Notes under the pieces: generated by a model | The model's input: the letters and a program-made list of their open reading frames with translations, nothing else | The model's database searches: none | Told to the model about the DNA's origin: nothing | Translations under genes and position numbers: made by a program | In this document: piece by piece, positions 1-8,271 of the stretch | Layout of the letters: the number at the start of each line of letters is the position of its first letter | How positions within the stretch are numbered: position 1 is the first letter of the stretch | From: Actinoplanes sp. NBRC 103695 | Lineage (GTDB): Bacteria > Actinomycetota > Actinomycetes > Mycobacteriales > Micromonosporaceae | NCBI RefSeq assembly: GCF_030269485.1 | Contig: NZ_BSTL01000005.1 | Coordinates: forward strand, 355,010-419,009 | Direction: 5' to 3' | Length of the DNA stretch: 64,000 bases

Positions 1-1
1 G

Positions 2-343
2 ATGGCGCCCGACGCCTCCATCGAATGGCCCTACCGGCCGCCGGGTGCGCCCGCCGGGGTGCGGGGCCGTGCGGAGATCCGCGCGTTCCTGGCCGAGGGC
101 GCCGGGAAGCTCGTCAGGTTCGACGAGTACCGCGACGTGGTGCTGCACGAGACCACGGACCCGGAGGTGATCATCGTCGAGTACGCGGCGTACGGCACCG
201 TGATCAGGACCGGCGCCCCGTTCCATCAGACGGTCATCGCCGTGATCCGGGTCCGGGGCGGCCAGGTCCTGTCCTACCGGGACTATCTCAATCCGCTTGT
301 TCTTGCCGAGGTGCTTGGCTCTGGGCCGGCACACAGATCTTGA
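2..343 (+). CDS. SnoaL-like / NTF2-fold protein, 5' end outside window
   Basis: The 113 visible residues look like the back two thirds of a SnoaL-like (NTF2-fold) protein. They contain an early Trp-Pro segment, a 'GVRGRAEIRAFL' stretch and a closing 'YRDYLNPL' motif, which is the usual end of this family. Members of this fold act as small isomerases, hydroxylases or orphan binding proteins, so no reaction can be assigned. The family is usually about 130 residues, and the sequence is in frame to the window edge, so the true start is probably upstream. Its 3' end overlaps the convergent lipid kinase by 56 bp. Confidence 0.6.
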   Translation: MAPDASIEWPYRPPGAPAGVRGRAEIRAFLAEGAGKLVRFDEYRDVVLHETTDPEVIIVEYAAYGTVIRTGAPFHQTVIAVIRVRGGQVLSYRDYLNPLVLAEVLGSGPAHRS

Positions 344-1205
344 CCGCGTCCGGGATCACCTCGGCGGTCAGGCGGCGACTCTTCTCGCGGGCGCCGCCGT
401 CCAGCTCGTACTCGAGCTTGTCGTCGAGTTTGACGTCGACCTTGCGGGCCCGGGTCATCCGGACGAACGGGGACGTGTCGGACCGGCCGACGGCCATCGT
501 GCCGAGGGCGCGCGCCCACTGCATCGCGCCCTGGGCGGTCGCCACGCCGACGTCGAGCCAGCCGTCGTCGGGCTTGGCGTCGTCGAAGGCGTTGATGCCG
601 CCGGTGATCGTGCCCACGTTGCCGATCAGGACGCAGGAGGCCTGGTCGTCGAACCACGGCACGCCGTCGATGGTCACCCGGGCGCGGGGCGCCTCGCCGT
701 TGACGTGGCGCAGGCCGGCCCAGACGTACGCCAGCTTGCCGAGCCGGTCCTTCAGATTGCGGTCCGCGTCCCGGATCATCGCGCCGTCGAAGCCGATGCC
801 GGCCATCACCGCGAAGTGCTCGCCGTTCATCTTGCCCAGGTCGACGCGGCGGCGCTTGCCGGTGAACGCGACGTCCACCGCGCCGGCCAGGTCGGCCGGT
901 ACGCCCAGGTTGGTGGCCAGCAGGTTGCCGGTGCCGGCCGGGATGATCGCGAGCGGGGTGCCGCTGCCGGCGAGCACGTCGATGCTGCGCTGCACGATGC
1001 CGTCGCCGCCCCAGACGACCACCAGGTCGACGTCCTTCTTCAGCGCCTTGCGTACCTGTTTGGGGGCCTTCTTGCTCTTCGGCACCTCGTACCAGAGCAG
1101 TTCGTCGACGCCGTGGTCGGTGATTCGCCGGCGCAACTCGTCCAGGCCGCCGTCCAGCGTTTTGCGGGCGTGGGCGACGACCGCGACTTTCCGTGGTGTC
1201 CGCAT
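288..1205 (-). CDS. Diacylglycerol kinase family lipid kinase
   Basis: The 305-residue product matches the DagK/sphingosine-kinase fold. The nucleotide-binding motif 'VVWGGDGIVQ' lies near residue 64, and 'IIPAGTGNLLATNLG' (the conserved PxGTxN segment) follows about 30 residues later. A C-terminal beta domain contains 'GIGFDGAMI'. Such enzymes phosphorylate diacylglycerol or related lipids in the cytoplasm next to the membrane. The usual signature is GGDGT; here the Thr is Ile, which also occurs in actinobacterial members. I chose the ATG at 1205 because homology begins there; the open frame continues upstream without family resemblance. The lipid substrate cannot be told from sequence. Confidence 0.85.
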   Translation of the reverse strand: MRTPRKVAVVAHARKTLDGGLDELRRRITDHGVDELLWYEVPKSKKAPKQVRKALKKDVDLVVVWGGDGIVQRSIDVLAGSGTPLAIIPAGTGNLLATNLGVPADLAGAVDVAFTGKRRRVDLGKMNGEHFAVMAGIGFDGAMIRDADRNLKDRLGKLAYVWAGLRHVNGEAPRARVTIDGVPWFDDQASCVLIGNVGTITGGINAFDDAKPDDGWLDVGVATAQGAMQWARALGTMAVGRSDTSPFVRMTRARKVDVKLDDKLEYELDGGAREKSRRLTAEVIPDAVKICVPAQSQAPRQEQAD

Positions 1206-1240
1206 GGGACCGGCGTTTACCCGATGTGCGGGGAAACGAA

Positions 1241-1819
1241 TCAGCTGACGGTCTGGCGCATGCGCTGCTCGGCGGCGGCGCTGCGGATCACCATCAGGCG
1301 GAGCTCGAGCTCGTCGGAGACCATCTGGGCGAGGTGCTCGAGGGCGCGCAGTTGCCGGGGCGTGGCGTCGCGCGGCCGGTTGTCGATGACGTTGACCGTG
1401 CCCAGCCGGTAGCCGTCCTGGGTCCGGATCGGGGCCGCGGCGTAGAAGCGCAGGCCGAGCTCGCCGCGGACCAGCGGGTGCTCGAGGGTGCGCGGGTCGA
1501 CGGCGGCGTTGTTGATCACATAGACGCCGTCCCGCTGGACCACCGAGGCGCACAGGCCCGGTTCGTTGCCGACCTGGCGTACGCCGGTCAGCCCGTGACA
1601 CGCGGCCAGCCACACCCGGTCCTGCTCGACCAGCGACACCGTCGCGATCGGGGTGTCGAAGATGGCGCCGGCCACGAAGGCGATCCGGTCGTACGCGTCC
1701 TCCACCGGCTGGTCGACGAGCCGGTAGCGGCGGACGGCCGCGAGACGCGCCTGCTCGCCGGGGCCCGTGGTGTCGAGGTACTCATAGGCATTCGAGGACA
1801 CCGGGCTGCTGTTGGTCAT
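1241..1819 (-). CDS. GAF-domain protein
   Basis: This 192-residue protein is essentially one GAF domain (residues about 40-170). It shows the 'ASVVQRDGVYVINNAAVDPR' and 'FYAAAPIRTQDGYRLGTVNVID' blocks seen in GAF domains that precede kinases or diguanylate cyclases. No output domain is attached, so it is a stand-alone sensor or a partner for a separate effector. The ATG at 1819 is preceded by a GGGGGAG ribosome-binding site. It lies 35 bp upstream of the lipid kinase on the same strand and may be co-transcribed with it. The ligand is unknown. Confidence 0.75.
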   Translation of the reverse strand: MTNSSPVSSNAYEYLDTTGPGEQARLAAVRRYRLVDQPVEDAYDRIAFVAGAIFDTPIATVSLVEQDRVWLAACHGLTGVRQVGNEPGLCASVVQRDGVYVINNAAVDPRTLEHPLVRGELGLRFYAAAPIRTQDGYRLGTVNVIDNRPRDATPRQLRALEHLAQMVSDELELRLMVIRSAAAEQRMRQTVS

Positions 1820-2324
1820 CGGTGCTCCCCCTCACGCAGTGATCTTCCTTGGTGACCCAGAGCCTAATGAGGGTACGGGGGAGGACCGCAATGCCCCCGG
1901 CCTGCCGAATCGGCCCGGAACGGCCTCGGCTAGGGGAAAGTCGCACACCAGGTGAGCCGTGACCGGTTCGGGCGGTGGGCAGACGGCCCGGCAGCCGCTA
2001 CCGTCGGGCACGCCCTTTCCCGTCGCCCCGGGACACGGTGCAGCGCAGCGCGACGCTGCGGCGACGCAGAGATACTCAGCTAACGCCGCTCGCGGAGAAG
2101 TGAGTAGTATTCGCCTGCCCCACCGCGCATATCGGTGCAGATGGATGCTTAGCGATCATTCACCTGGTGCTCCCATGCCCCCCATGGTCCAGACTTCCGC
2201 CCCCCGGAGGAACGTTGTTCGTCGCCACAGCCGAACCTTTAGAAATTCTTGCGTCTGGGTTGATCCCCGCCGGGCACCGCACCCGTAAAGAGGGTGACGG
2301 GGAAAGCACCGGCAGGAGGAATCG
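1820..2324. other. Intergenic region upstream of the ECF sigma gene
   Basis: This 505-bp gap shows no convincing coding frame: codon composition is poor in every open stretch. The part from about 2085 to 2260 is less GC-rich than its surroundings. The gap holds the promoter region for the sigma factor (see the candidate site at 2233-2255) and, at its left edge, that of the GAF gene. Confidence 0.5.
2233..2255 (+). promoter_or_regulatory. Candidate ECF-type promoter for the sigma operon
   Basis: GAAC (2233-2236) and CGTC (2252-2255) are separated by 15 bp, the general layout of ECF sigma-dependent promoters. The pair lies 70 bp before the sigma start, which would fit autoregulation. This is a visual match to a short motif only. 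Confidence 0.35.
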
Positions 2325-3005
2325 ATGCATGCGTCAGTCATGGAGCGACGTGCGCCGGGCGAGGTGCGCGGCATGACGGGACGAGGTTCCGGTGGCGGGT
2401 GGCAGGCTCTCGACGGAGGCCGTAGTGCGGAGAATGATGGTTCGGTGATTCCCCGGCAGGCTCCGCGCCATGAAGCGGCCCCCAACGCGGCGGATCATGA
2501 GGACACGCTGGTCCGGATGCTCTACGAGGAGCACGCCGGCCCGCTCCTGATGTTCGTGCTGCGGCTCACCGGCGGCGACCGGCAGCGCGCCGAGGACATC
2601 GTGCAGGAAACCCTGCTGCGAGCCTGGCGCAACGCCCACCGTCTCGGCGCGCAGGGCCAGCAGTCGCTGCGTCCCTGGCTGGTCACGGTGGCACGCCGGA
2701 TCGCGATCGACGATCACCGCAGCACCACCGCCCGCCCTCCGGAGACGTACGACCGCGAGCTGGAGAGCTTTCCCAGCACCGCGGACGACACGGATCGGGT
2801 GCTGCAACTGATGACGGTCACCGACGCGCTGAAGACGCTCAGCCAGTCGCATCGGGAGATCCTCGTCGAGACGTATTTCCGCGGCCGGACGGTTCCGGAA
2901 GCGGCTGAGGTGCTTGGCCTGCCGCTGGGGACGGCCAAGTCGCGCGTGTACTACGCGCTGCGGGCTCTGCGTACGGCCTTGCAGCAGCGGGGGGTGACGG
3001 AATGA
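2325..3005 (+). CDS. ECF RNA polymerase sigma factor (SigL/SigK-like)
   Basis: The 226-residue product has sigma region 2 at about residues 65-130 ('LYEEHAGPLLMFVL', 'AEDIVQETLLRAWRN') and region 4 at about 165-222 ('LSQSHREILVETYF', 'LGLPLGTAKSRVYYALRALR'). It directs RNA polymerase to a small regulon and is expected to be held inactive by the zinc-binding anti-sigma factor encoded next. The ATG at 2325 follows a strong AGGAGGA site (2314-2320). The first 55 or so residues are a non-conserved extension. The stop overlaps the anti-sigma start as ATGA, indicating translational coupling. The downstream genes for exported proteins are plausible targets. Confidence 0.92.
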   Translation: MHASVMERRAPGEVRGMTGRGSGGGWQALDGGRSAENDGSVIPRQAPRHEAAPNAADHEDTLVRMLYEEHAGPLLMFVLRLTGGDRQRAEDIVQETLLRAWRNAHRLGAQGQQSLRPWLVTVARRIAIDDHRSTTARPPETYDRELESFPSTADDTDRVLQLMTVTDALKTLSQSHREILVETYFRGRTVPEAAEVLGLPLGTAKSRVYYALRALRTALQQRGVTE

Positions 3006-3772
3006 CACAGGAACAGCACTTCGACGTCGCGGCGTACGCGCTCGGGATCCTCGACGAGCACGACGCCGGCCGGTTCGAGGACCATCTGATCGACTGCCCG
3101 GCCTGCGCCGTGGAGCTCGAGTCCTTCCTCCAGGTGGCGGACATCCTCGCCGACGTCGACGCCGACTCGCTGGTGGCGACCGAGGAGTCCCGCAAGGACG
3201 GCCTGGTCCTGAAGAAGATGATCCGCACGGTCGGCACGGAGCGACGCAAGGCGAACAGCCGGCGGCTCTTCTCGCTGGCGGCCGCGGTCGTGGTCTTCGC
3301 GATGCTGTCCATCGGCGCGCTGTTCGCCGGCGCCCGCTGGCTGGCGCCGGAACAGACGGGCAGCCCGACGGTGGCACGCGGCCCGGCGCAACTGGATCCG
3401 TTGCCACTCAGCGACGGCACCGGCATCGGTGGCACCGAGCTCGCCGGCCAGCGGGTCGCCAGCACCGACGCCCGCACCGGCGTGCGGCTGGATGCCGGGC
3501 TCGAGGCCAAGGACGTCGGCACCCAGGTGCAGTTCGCGGTCTCCAACATCAAGGGACCGAAGATCTGCAAGCTCGTCGCGATCAAGCCGGACGGCGACCA
3601 GGAGGTCATCTCCAGCTGGAAGGTGGGCGAGAAGGGCTGGGGCACGGCGCAGCGTGAAGAGGCTCTGGTGATGTCGGCGGTCACGGCGCTGCCGCGGGAG
3701 TCGATCGCGCACCTCGTGGTGCAGGAGATCTCGGCGAACGGCACCCCGACCAACCTGGTGACCGCTCCGTGA
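3002..3772 (+). CDS. Anti-sigma factor with zinc-finger (zf-HC2) domain
   Basis: This 256-residue protein has an N-terminal anti-sigma zinc finger: His6 and the HxxxCxxC motif 'HLIDCPAC' near residues 28-35. A single membrane segment follows at about residues 88-110, then an extracytoplasmic C-terminal domain of the RskA type. The arrangement (cytoplasmic sigma-binding part, one membrane span, outer sensor) is that of regulated membrane anti-sigma factors. It overlaps the sigma gene by 4 bp and is followed by a clear terminator, so the two form a closed operon. The activating signal is not visible. Confidence 0.88.
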   Translation: MTQEQHFDVAAYALGILDEHDAGRFEDHLIDCPACAVELESFLQVADILADVDADSLVATEESRKDGLVLKKMIRTVGTERRKANSRRLFSLAAAVVVFAMLSIGALFAGARWLAPEQTGSPTVARGPAQLDPLPLSDGTGIGGTELAGQRVASTDARTGVRLDAGLEAKDVGTQVQFAVSNIKGPKICKLVAIKPDGDQEVISSWKVGEKGWGTAQREEALVMSAVTALPRESIAHLVVQEISANGTPTNLVTAP

Positions 3773-3790
3773 CGTAAAGCGATTCTTCGA

Positions 3791-3820
3791 GGCCCGGCCG
3801 CTTTTGCGGCCGGGCCTTTT
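3791..3820 (+). terminator. Rho-independent terminator after the anti-sigma gene
   Basis: A perfect 11-bp G/C stem (3791-3801 with 3806-3816) has a TTTT loop and is followed by TTTT. It sits 18 bp after the anti-sigma stop. Confidence 0.85.
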
Positions 3821-3979
3821 CGCATTCCGGGGCCGGTGGCGGCGCGGGTACGGACGCGACGGCCGATCGGTTCAAACAAAAAACAAAGAAAAATGAGTCG
3901 CCGGGATTCAACCTCTGGCCGCCGGTCCGCGTACTACAGCGCGGAATAGCTGATCGAACATAGACGGTGGAGGACCCCC

Positions 3980-4687
3980 GTGACACCGGAGAAGCGAAAG
4001 TTGATGGTCGTCGGCGCTGCCGTGGCGGCGGCGCTCACGCTCCCAGGCTGCGCGCCGGCCGGTTACAGCACGTCAGGAAACGGCGGTGCCGTCGAGCCTG
4101 CGGCCAACGCGGTCGACACCACCCCGGAGCCGACCGGCGAACCCACCGCGGAGCCGACCGGTGAGCCCACCGCCGACCCCACGTCGACCGGCAAGGCTGC
4201 CGGCAAGCTGAGCGAGGACGACGTCACCAGCGAGCTGACCGGCACCACGGTCAAGCGCATGGGCAAGGTCGTGGTGGACCAGGAGGGCTGGGTCCTCTAC
4301 CGCTTCGACGACGACAAGAACAAGCCGAAGGCCGTGACCAACTGCAAGGGTGACTGCGAGAAGGTGTGGCCGGCGGCGCTCACCAACGACGGGAAGCCGG
4401 AGCTCAAGGGCGTCGACCCGAAGCTCGTCGGCACGGTCACCCGGCCCGACGGCAGCAAGCAGCTGACGATCGACGGCTGGGCGCTCTACCGCTACATCGG
4501 TGACAAGAAGGCCGGCCAGTGGAAGGGCCAGAACGTCGGTGGCAAGTGGTTCGTGGTCGAGCCCACCGGCAAGAAGAACCTGACCTGCCTCCCGCCGGTG
4601 TCCAAGCCGGTCGCGCCGCCTGCCGCCGACTCCGGCGAGGGCGAGGCCGAGGACGGCGGCGCCGGATCGAGTGACTACAGCTACTGA
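3980..4687 (+). CDS. Secreted-repeat lipoprotein (Lipoprotein_15 family)
   Basis: The 235-residue product begins with a lipoprotein signal peptide whose lipobox is 'LPGC' (Cys24). A disordered Pro/Glu/Thr-rich linker with 'PTGEPTAEPTGEPTADPT' follows, then two copies of the secreted repeat: 'GWVLYRFDDDK...CKGDCEKVWPA' and 'GWALYRYIGDKKAGQWKGQ'. Proteins of this family sit on the outer face of the membrane; their role is poorly known, with suggested links to redox or copper stress. The GTG at 3980 is chosen because GGTGGAGG precedes it by 6 bp. An A-rich stretch at about 3870-3893 lies upstream. Its position behind the sigma/anti-sigma pair suggests membership of that regulon. Confidence 0.82.
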   Translation: MTPEKRKLMVVGAAVAAALTLPGCAPAGYSTSGNGGAVEPAANAVDTTPEPTGEPTAEPTGEPTADPTSTGKAAGKLSEDDVTSELTGTTVKRMGKVVVDQEGWVLYRFDDDKNKPKAVTNCKGDCEKVWPAALTNDGKPELKGVDPKLVGTVTRPDGSKQLTIDGWALYRYIGDKKAGQWKGQNVGGKWFVVEPTGKKNLTCLPPVSKPVAPPAADSGEGEAEDGGAGSSDYSY

Positions 4688-4696
4688 GAGTCATAA

Positions 4697-4730
4697 CCGG
4701 GGCATCGTCCGAACGGATGATGCCCGGGGT
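4697..4730 (+). terminator. Hairpin after the lipoprotein gene
   Basis: An imperfect stem of about 14 bp (around GGGGCATCGTCC and GGATGATGCCC, loop GAAC) begins 9 bp after the stop. There is no T run, as is common for actinobacterial terminators. Confidence 0.6.
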
Positions 4731-4862
4731 TCACAACAGAACTCATAAGTTTGTTTTAGGCCGCACCTAAGTGTTCCGCATTTCCGGCCCATGGCATTGC
4801 GAATCACCGATGCGCGCTTCTACCGTTCTACTCGGGAATTACTAGTCGGAGGTGTTTCACAG

Positions 4863-5642
4863 ATGATTGCCGCTCAGTTCTCGCGCCGGCTGGTTCGCTG
4901 GCTCGTGGGCATTACGGCAATGGTCGTGGCGCTACTGTCCGTGCCGGTCGCGGCGCAGGCGGCGGACGTGCCGGTTCCGATTCCTTCCAGTGACGGCCTG
5001 TCGGACAAGGGCGCCGGGGAGATCTCGGCGGCCGACCGTGACTTCGTCGTGAAGGTGCGGCTCGCCGGCCTTTGGGAGATCCCCGCCGGGAACATGGCGA
5101 TGGAGAAGTCGAAGGACAAGCGGGTGCAGGCGGTCGGCAAGGCCATCGCCGCGCAGCACGTCACCCTCGACAAGCTCGACATGAACGTCGCGAAGAAGCT
5201 GGGCCTGGCCCTGCCGAACGTGCCGAACGCCCAGCAGCAGGGCTGGCTGGACGAGATGAAGACGGCGAACAGCACCACGTTCGACCAGATCTTCATCGAC
5301 CGGCTGCGGGCCGCGCACGGAAAGATCTTCCCGGCCATCGGGACGATCCGGGCCAGCACCCGCAACGACTCGGTCCGGAAGCTGGCGCAGGAGGCCAACC
5401 AGTTCGTCATGACCCACATGACGCTTCTGGAGAGCAGCGGCCTCGTCCAGTACGGCGCGCTTCCGGCGGCTCCTCCTCCCGCGGCGCAGGCCGGACCGGT
5501 GCCGGTGGACGGGCAGATGCTCGCAGCCGCGGCGGGCACCGGAGGCGTTCCCGGCGTCAACACGTCAGTGATCTTGATGGTTCTGGCGGTGGCACTCGTC
5601 GCCGGTGTCGTCACCACGATGCGCATCTTCCGAGCCAGGTAG
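4863..5642 (+). CDS. Exported DUF4142 protein with C-terminal membrane anchor
   Basis: The 259-residue product has a signal peptide (about residues 1-33, ending 'AQAAD') and a DUF4142 helical domain at about 55-190 ('FVVKVRLAGLWEIPAGNMA', 'QHVTLDKLDMNVAKKLG'). A Pro/Ala-rich linker and a C-terminal hydrophobic helix ending 'MRIFRAR' suggest anchoring in the membrane. DUF4142 proteins are helical ferritin-like proteins of unknown function. The ATG at 4863 is chosen over the in-frame ATG at 4791 because GGAGGTG lies 8 bp upstream of it. It is the second of three consecutive exported-protein genes. Confidence 0.82.
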   Translation: MIAAQFSRRLVRWLVGITAMVVALLSVPVAAQAADVPVPIPSSDGLSDKGAGEISAADRDFVVKVRLAGLWEIPAGNMAMEKSKDKRVQAVGKAIAAQHVTLDKLDMNVAKKLGLALPNVPNAQQQGWLDEMKTANSTTFDQIFIDRLRAAHGKIFPAIGTIRASTRNDSVRKLAQEANQFVMTHMTLLESSGLVQYGALPAAPPPAAQAGPVPVDGQMLAAAAGTGGVPGVNTSVILMVLAVALVAGVVTTMRIFRAR

Positions 5643-5748
5643 GAGCGCTCATCGGTCTCGATCTGGCCAGCCGACCAGGTCGTTCGTATCACCCCCTCGG
5701 CCGGCACCCACCGCCGCCACGTTGTGTTCAAGGAAAGGTGTTCCTCAG

Positions 5749-6900
5749 ATGCGAAGGTCTCAGTACCGGCGCGCAACCAAGGGCCCGAAGTGGCTCTCCG
5801 GCAAGCGGCGCCTCATCGCCGCGGCCGCCACCCTCGTGGCGTTCGGTGGCATTGTCACGGTCACGCAGGTGTCGGACGCGTCCACCAAGCGGTCCACCGA
5901 CCGCGCGCTTGCCGCTTGCGACCGGATCCAGGCGCCGCGGGCGTCGAAGCTGTCTTCGGAGACCAAGAAGGGCACCTACACCCAGCAAAAGGGCAAGGTG
6001 ACCCAGCACTCCGACGACGGCGCGAGCGACGTTCCGAGCGCGCAGACGCTGCGTGACCGGTGCCGCCGCTGGGTGATGCAGAACGCCGGCAACAACAACG
6101 GTGGTGGCAACAACAACGGTGGTGGCGGCGCTTCGCCGGCCCCGAGCCAGAGTGGTGACACCAACGCCGGTGGCGGGAACAACGGTGGCAACAACGGTGG
6201 TGGGAACAACGGCGGCAACAACGGTGGCGGCCAGGCGACCCCGCCCCCCGGCGCCGGCCTCGGCATCCTGACCAACACCTGTGACGACAGCCAGCTCGAC
6301 CCACACGACGGCTTCCAGATCGGCAACCGGTGCGTCTCCACCGAGTTCGGTGAGGTCGGCGTCGCGGCGAACAACCCGACGCTGCTGATCACCGAGCACC
6401 CGGACCAGGTCGACGTCGGCGAGGCGTTCACCATCAAGGTGAGCACCCGGAACCTCATCCGTGACCGGTTCCTCGCGGCCGGCCAGGGTGGCTACTACGT
6501 GGAGAGCTCGGTCCTGCAGAACGGCCTGGTCCGTGGCCACTTCCACACCGCGTGCCGCAGCCTGCAGAACACCAACGAGGCGCCCGACCCGGCGCCCGCC
6601 CCGGAGTTCTTCGTGGCGACCGAGGACCGCCAGGGTGGCGCGACCCCGGACACCGTGAGCATCAACGTCCCGGGCCTGCCCAACGCCGGCAACACGCAGT
6701 GCTCCTCCTGGGCGGGTGACGGTTCGCACCGCATGCCGATGATGGAGCGCGCCAACCAGACCCCCGCCTTGGACTCCTTCCGGCTCACGGTCGGTGGCGG
6801 CAACGGCGGCGGCAACGAGGGTGACCAGGGCGGCGACCAGGGCGACCAGCAGCAGGGCGACCAGCAGCAGGGCGACCAGAACAACAACAACGGCCGCTGA
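5749..6900 (+). CDS. Secreted Gly/Asn-rich protein, function unknown
   Basis: The 383-residue product has a basic N-terminus and a hydrophobic signal segment (about residues 20-40). A Cys-containing helical part follows (to about 110), then a Gly/Asn-rich linker (about 113-160) and a globular region (about 165-345) with several Cys ('NTCDDSQLDPHDGFQIGNRC', 'HFHTACRSLQNTNEAPDP'). It ends in a Gly/Asp/Gln/Asn-rich tail. The even number of Cys outside the signal peptide suggests disulfides. I do not recognise the globular region. The ATG at 5749 follows AAGGAAAGG. Its codon use matches the neighbours, so the repeats seem native rather than acquired. Confidence 0.75.
   Translation: MRRSQYRRATKGPKWLSGKRRLIAAAATLVAFGGIVTVTQVSDASTKRSTDRALAACDRIQAPRASKLSSETKKGTYTQQKGKVTQHSDDGASDVPSAQTLRDRCRRWVMQNAGNNNGGGNNNGGGGASPAPSQSGDTNAGGGNNGGNNGGGNNGGNNGGGQATPPPGAGLGILTNTCDDSQLDPHDGFQIGNRCVSTEFGEVGVAANNPTLLITEHPDQVDVGEAFTIKVSTRNLIRDRFLAAGQGGYYVESSVLQNGLVRGHFHTACRSLQNTNEAPDPAPAPEFFVATEDRQGGATPDTVSINVPGLPNAGNTQCSSWAGDGSHRMPMMERANQTPALDSFRLTVGGGNGGGNEGDQGGDQGDQQQGDQQQGDQNNNNGR
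6082..6234 (+). repeat. In-gene GGN/AAC microsatellite-like repeats (Gly/Asn linker)
   Basis: Runs of AAC-AAC-GGT-GGT-GGC-type codons repeat irregularly and encode NNNGGG and NNGG units in the linker of the secreted protein. A shorter Gly/Asp/Gln-rich repeat occupies about 6795-6897. Confidence 0.8.
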
Positions 6901-7239
6901 GCCTGCCGCAGCACCACAACTGAACATACGGAGCGCTGTCGCAACACCGGGACTCCGAACCTGGCGGCCGGGCGTAGACCTTGAGCAAGTCACGTCCGGA
7001 CGTCAGGACCCCCCGTCGGGATCCCGGTGACGCCGTCCACCCCCCTGAGGGCGGCACCTGCGGCAGTCGGCCCGATGAAGGAACTGGCTGACGAAAGGAG
7101 GCGCAGTACCCCAATCGGGCCGAGCATCGAGCTCCGGCACCGGCGACACGGACCGACTCGGGTGTCCGTAGTCGCCCCCCGATGGCCCTGACTGGGAGCG
7201 CAGTCAGGGCCATCGGCATGTCCGGACTTCTGTGGCACA
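6901..7239. other. Intergenic region with a strong palindrome
   Basis: This 339-bp gap has no convincing coding frame. Its only strong element is the 14-bp perfect inverted repeat at 7181-7214. Confidence 0.5.
7181..7214. promoter_or_regulatory. Perfect 14-bp inverted repeat upstream of the DNA glycosylase gene
   Basis: GATGGCCCTGACTG (7181-7194) is exactly complementary to 7201-7214, with a 6-nt loop. It ends 25 bp before the glycosylase start and 280 bp after the previous stop. It could be a terminator without a T run, or an operator for the glycosylase gene. Confidence 0.65.
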
Positions 7240-8157
7240 GTGTTCCGGGTGAGCGCACAGGTGACGCGGCGGATGGCGCTGCCGGACAGGTATCACCTGG
7301 CGGGCACCGTGGCGTCGCTGGTCGCCACCAAGGGCGATCCGTGCGTGCGGCTCGAGGCCAACGAGTTCTGGCTCGCCGCGCGTACCCCCGAAGGAAGCGC
7401 GACCCTGCACCTCGCCCGCACCGGCACGGAGATGGTGGCGACCGGCCATGGGCCGGGAGCGGCGTGGATCGTCGATCGCGCGGACGCGATCGCCGGGCTG
7501 CGCGACCAGGTGGGGGAGTTCGCGGCCTTGGCGGCGCCGCACCCGCTGATCGCGCGTCTGGCCAAAACCTTTGCCGGCGTACGGATGCCCGCGAGTGGCC
7601 TGCTTTTCCACCGGGCGCTCCGTGCCGTGCTGGAGCAGAAGGTCACCGGCAAGGAGGCGCATCGGGCGTACCGGGCGACGGTCCGGCACTTCGGCGAGCC
7701 GGCGCCCGGACCGGCCGGCCTGACCCTGCCACCCGACCCGGCCGCGGTGGCGGCCACGCCGTACTGGGTGTTCCACCCGTTCGGCGTGGAGCAGCGGCGC
7801 ACCCAGGCCCTGCTGCGCGTCGCGGCGGTCGCCGAGCGGCTGGAACGCTGCGGGGACAGTGCCGAGGCCACCCGCCGGATGGTCGCCCTGCCCGGCATCG
7901 GCCCGTGGACCGCGGCCGAGACGGTCCGCACCGTGTACGGCGACGCCGACGCGGTCAGCGTCGGCGACTACCACATCCCGAACACGGTGGCCTGGGCGCT
8001 GGCCGGCGAGGCGCGCGGAACCGACGACCGGATGCTGGAGCTGCTCGAACCCTTCCGCGGCCACCGCGCCCGGGTCTGCGACCTGCTCGCCTCGGGCGGC
8101 ATCGGCGCGCCCCGCTTCGGCCCGCGCATGCCGGTCCGGTCCTTCGCCCGGTTCTGA
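7240..8157 (+). CDS. AlkA-type DNA-3-methyladenine glycosylase (HhH-GPD)
   Basis: The 305-residue protein has a beta N-terminal domain and a helix-hairpin-helix glycosylase core. The hairpin is 'LPGIGPWTAAE' (about residues 219-229), and the catalytic Asp sits in 'SVGDYHIPN' about 18 residues later. 'FHRALRAVLEQKVTGKEA' is the conserved core helix. It removes alkylated bases to start base-excision repair. No good ribosome-binding site precedes GTG 7240; GTG 7249 or ATG 7273 are alternative starts. It stands alone as a repair gene, 3.2 kb from the end of the herA-sbcDC-nurA operon. Confidence 0.85.
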   Translation: MFRVSAQVTRRMALPDRYHLAGTVASLVATKGDPCVRLEANEFWLAARTPEGSATLHLARTGTEMVATGHGPGAAWIVDRADAIAGLRDQVGEFAALAAPHPLIARLAKTFAGVRMPASGLLFHRALRAVLEQKVTGKEAHRAYRATVRHFGEPAPGPAGLTLPPDPAAVAATPYWVFHPFGVEQRRTQALLRVAAVAERLERCGDSAEATRRMVALPGIGPWTAAETVRTVYGDADAVSVGDYHIPNTVAWALAGEARGTDDRMLELLEPFRGHRARVCDLLASGGIGAPRFGPRMPVRSFARF

Positions 8158-8271
8158 TGGATCTCACGATCGGTCCCGCCCGGCCGGGGCGGCGGCGGGT
8201 TCGACCTTCTTCGAAAAGCGCCTTCGGTAGCGTGTGCCCTTCGTGATCCTCTTCAGCGGGATGTGTGTCTG

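Noticed and set aside
4791..4862. Upstream ATG (4791) as start of the DUF4142 gene
   Set aside because: It would put 24 polar residues before a normal signal peptide, and it lacks a ribosome-binding site, whereas 4863 has GGAGGTG.
8158..8262. Short GC-rich hairpin-like stretch between the glycosylase and CNNM genes
   Set aside because: Pairing is short and irregular; nothing beyond a generic intergenic gap can be supported.
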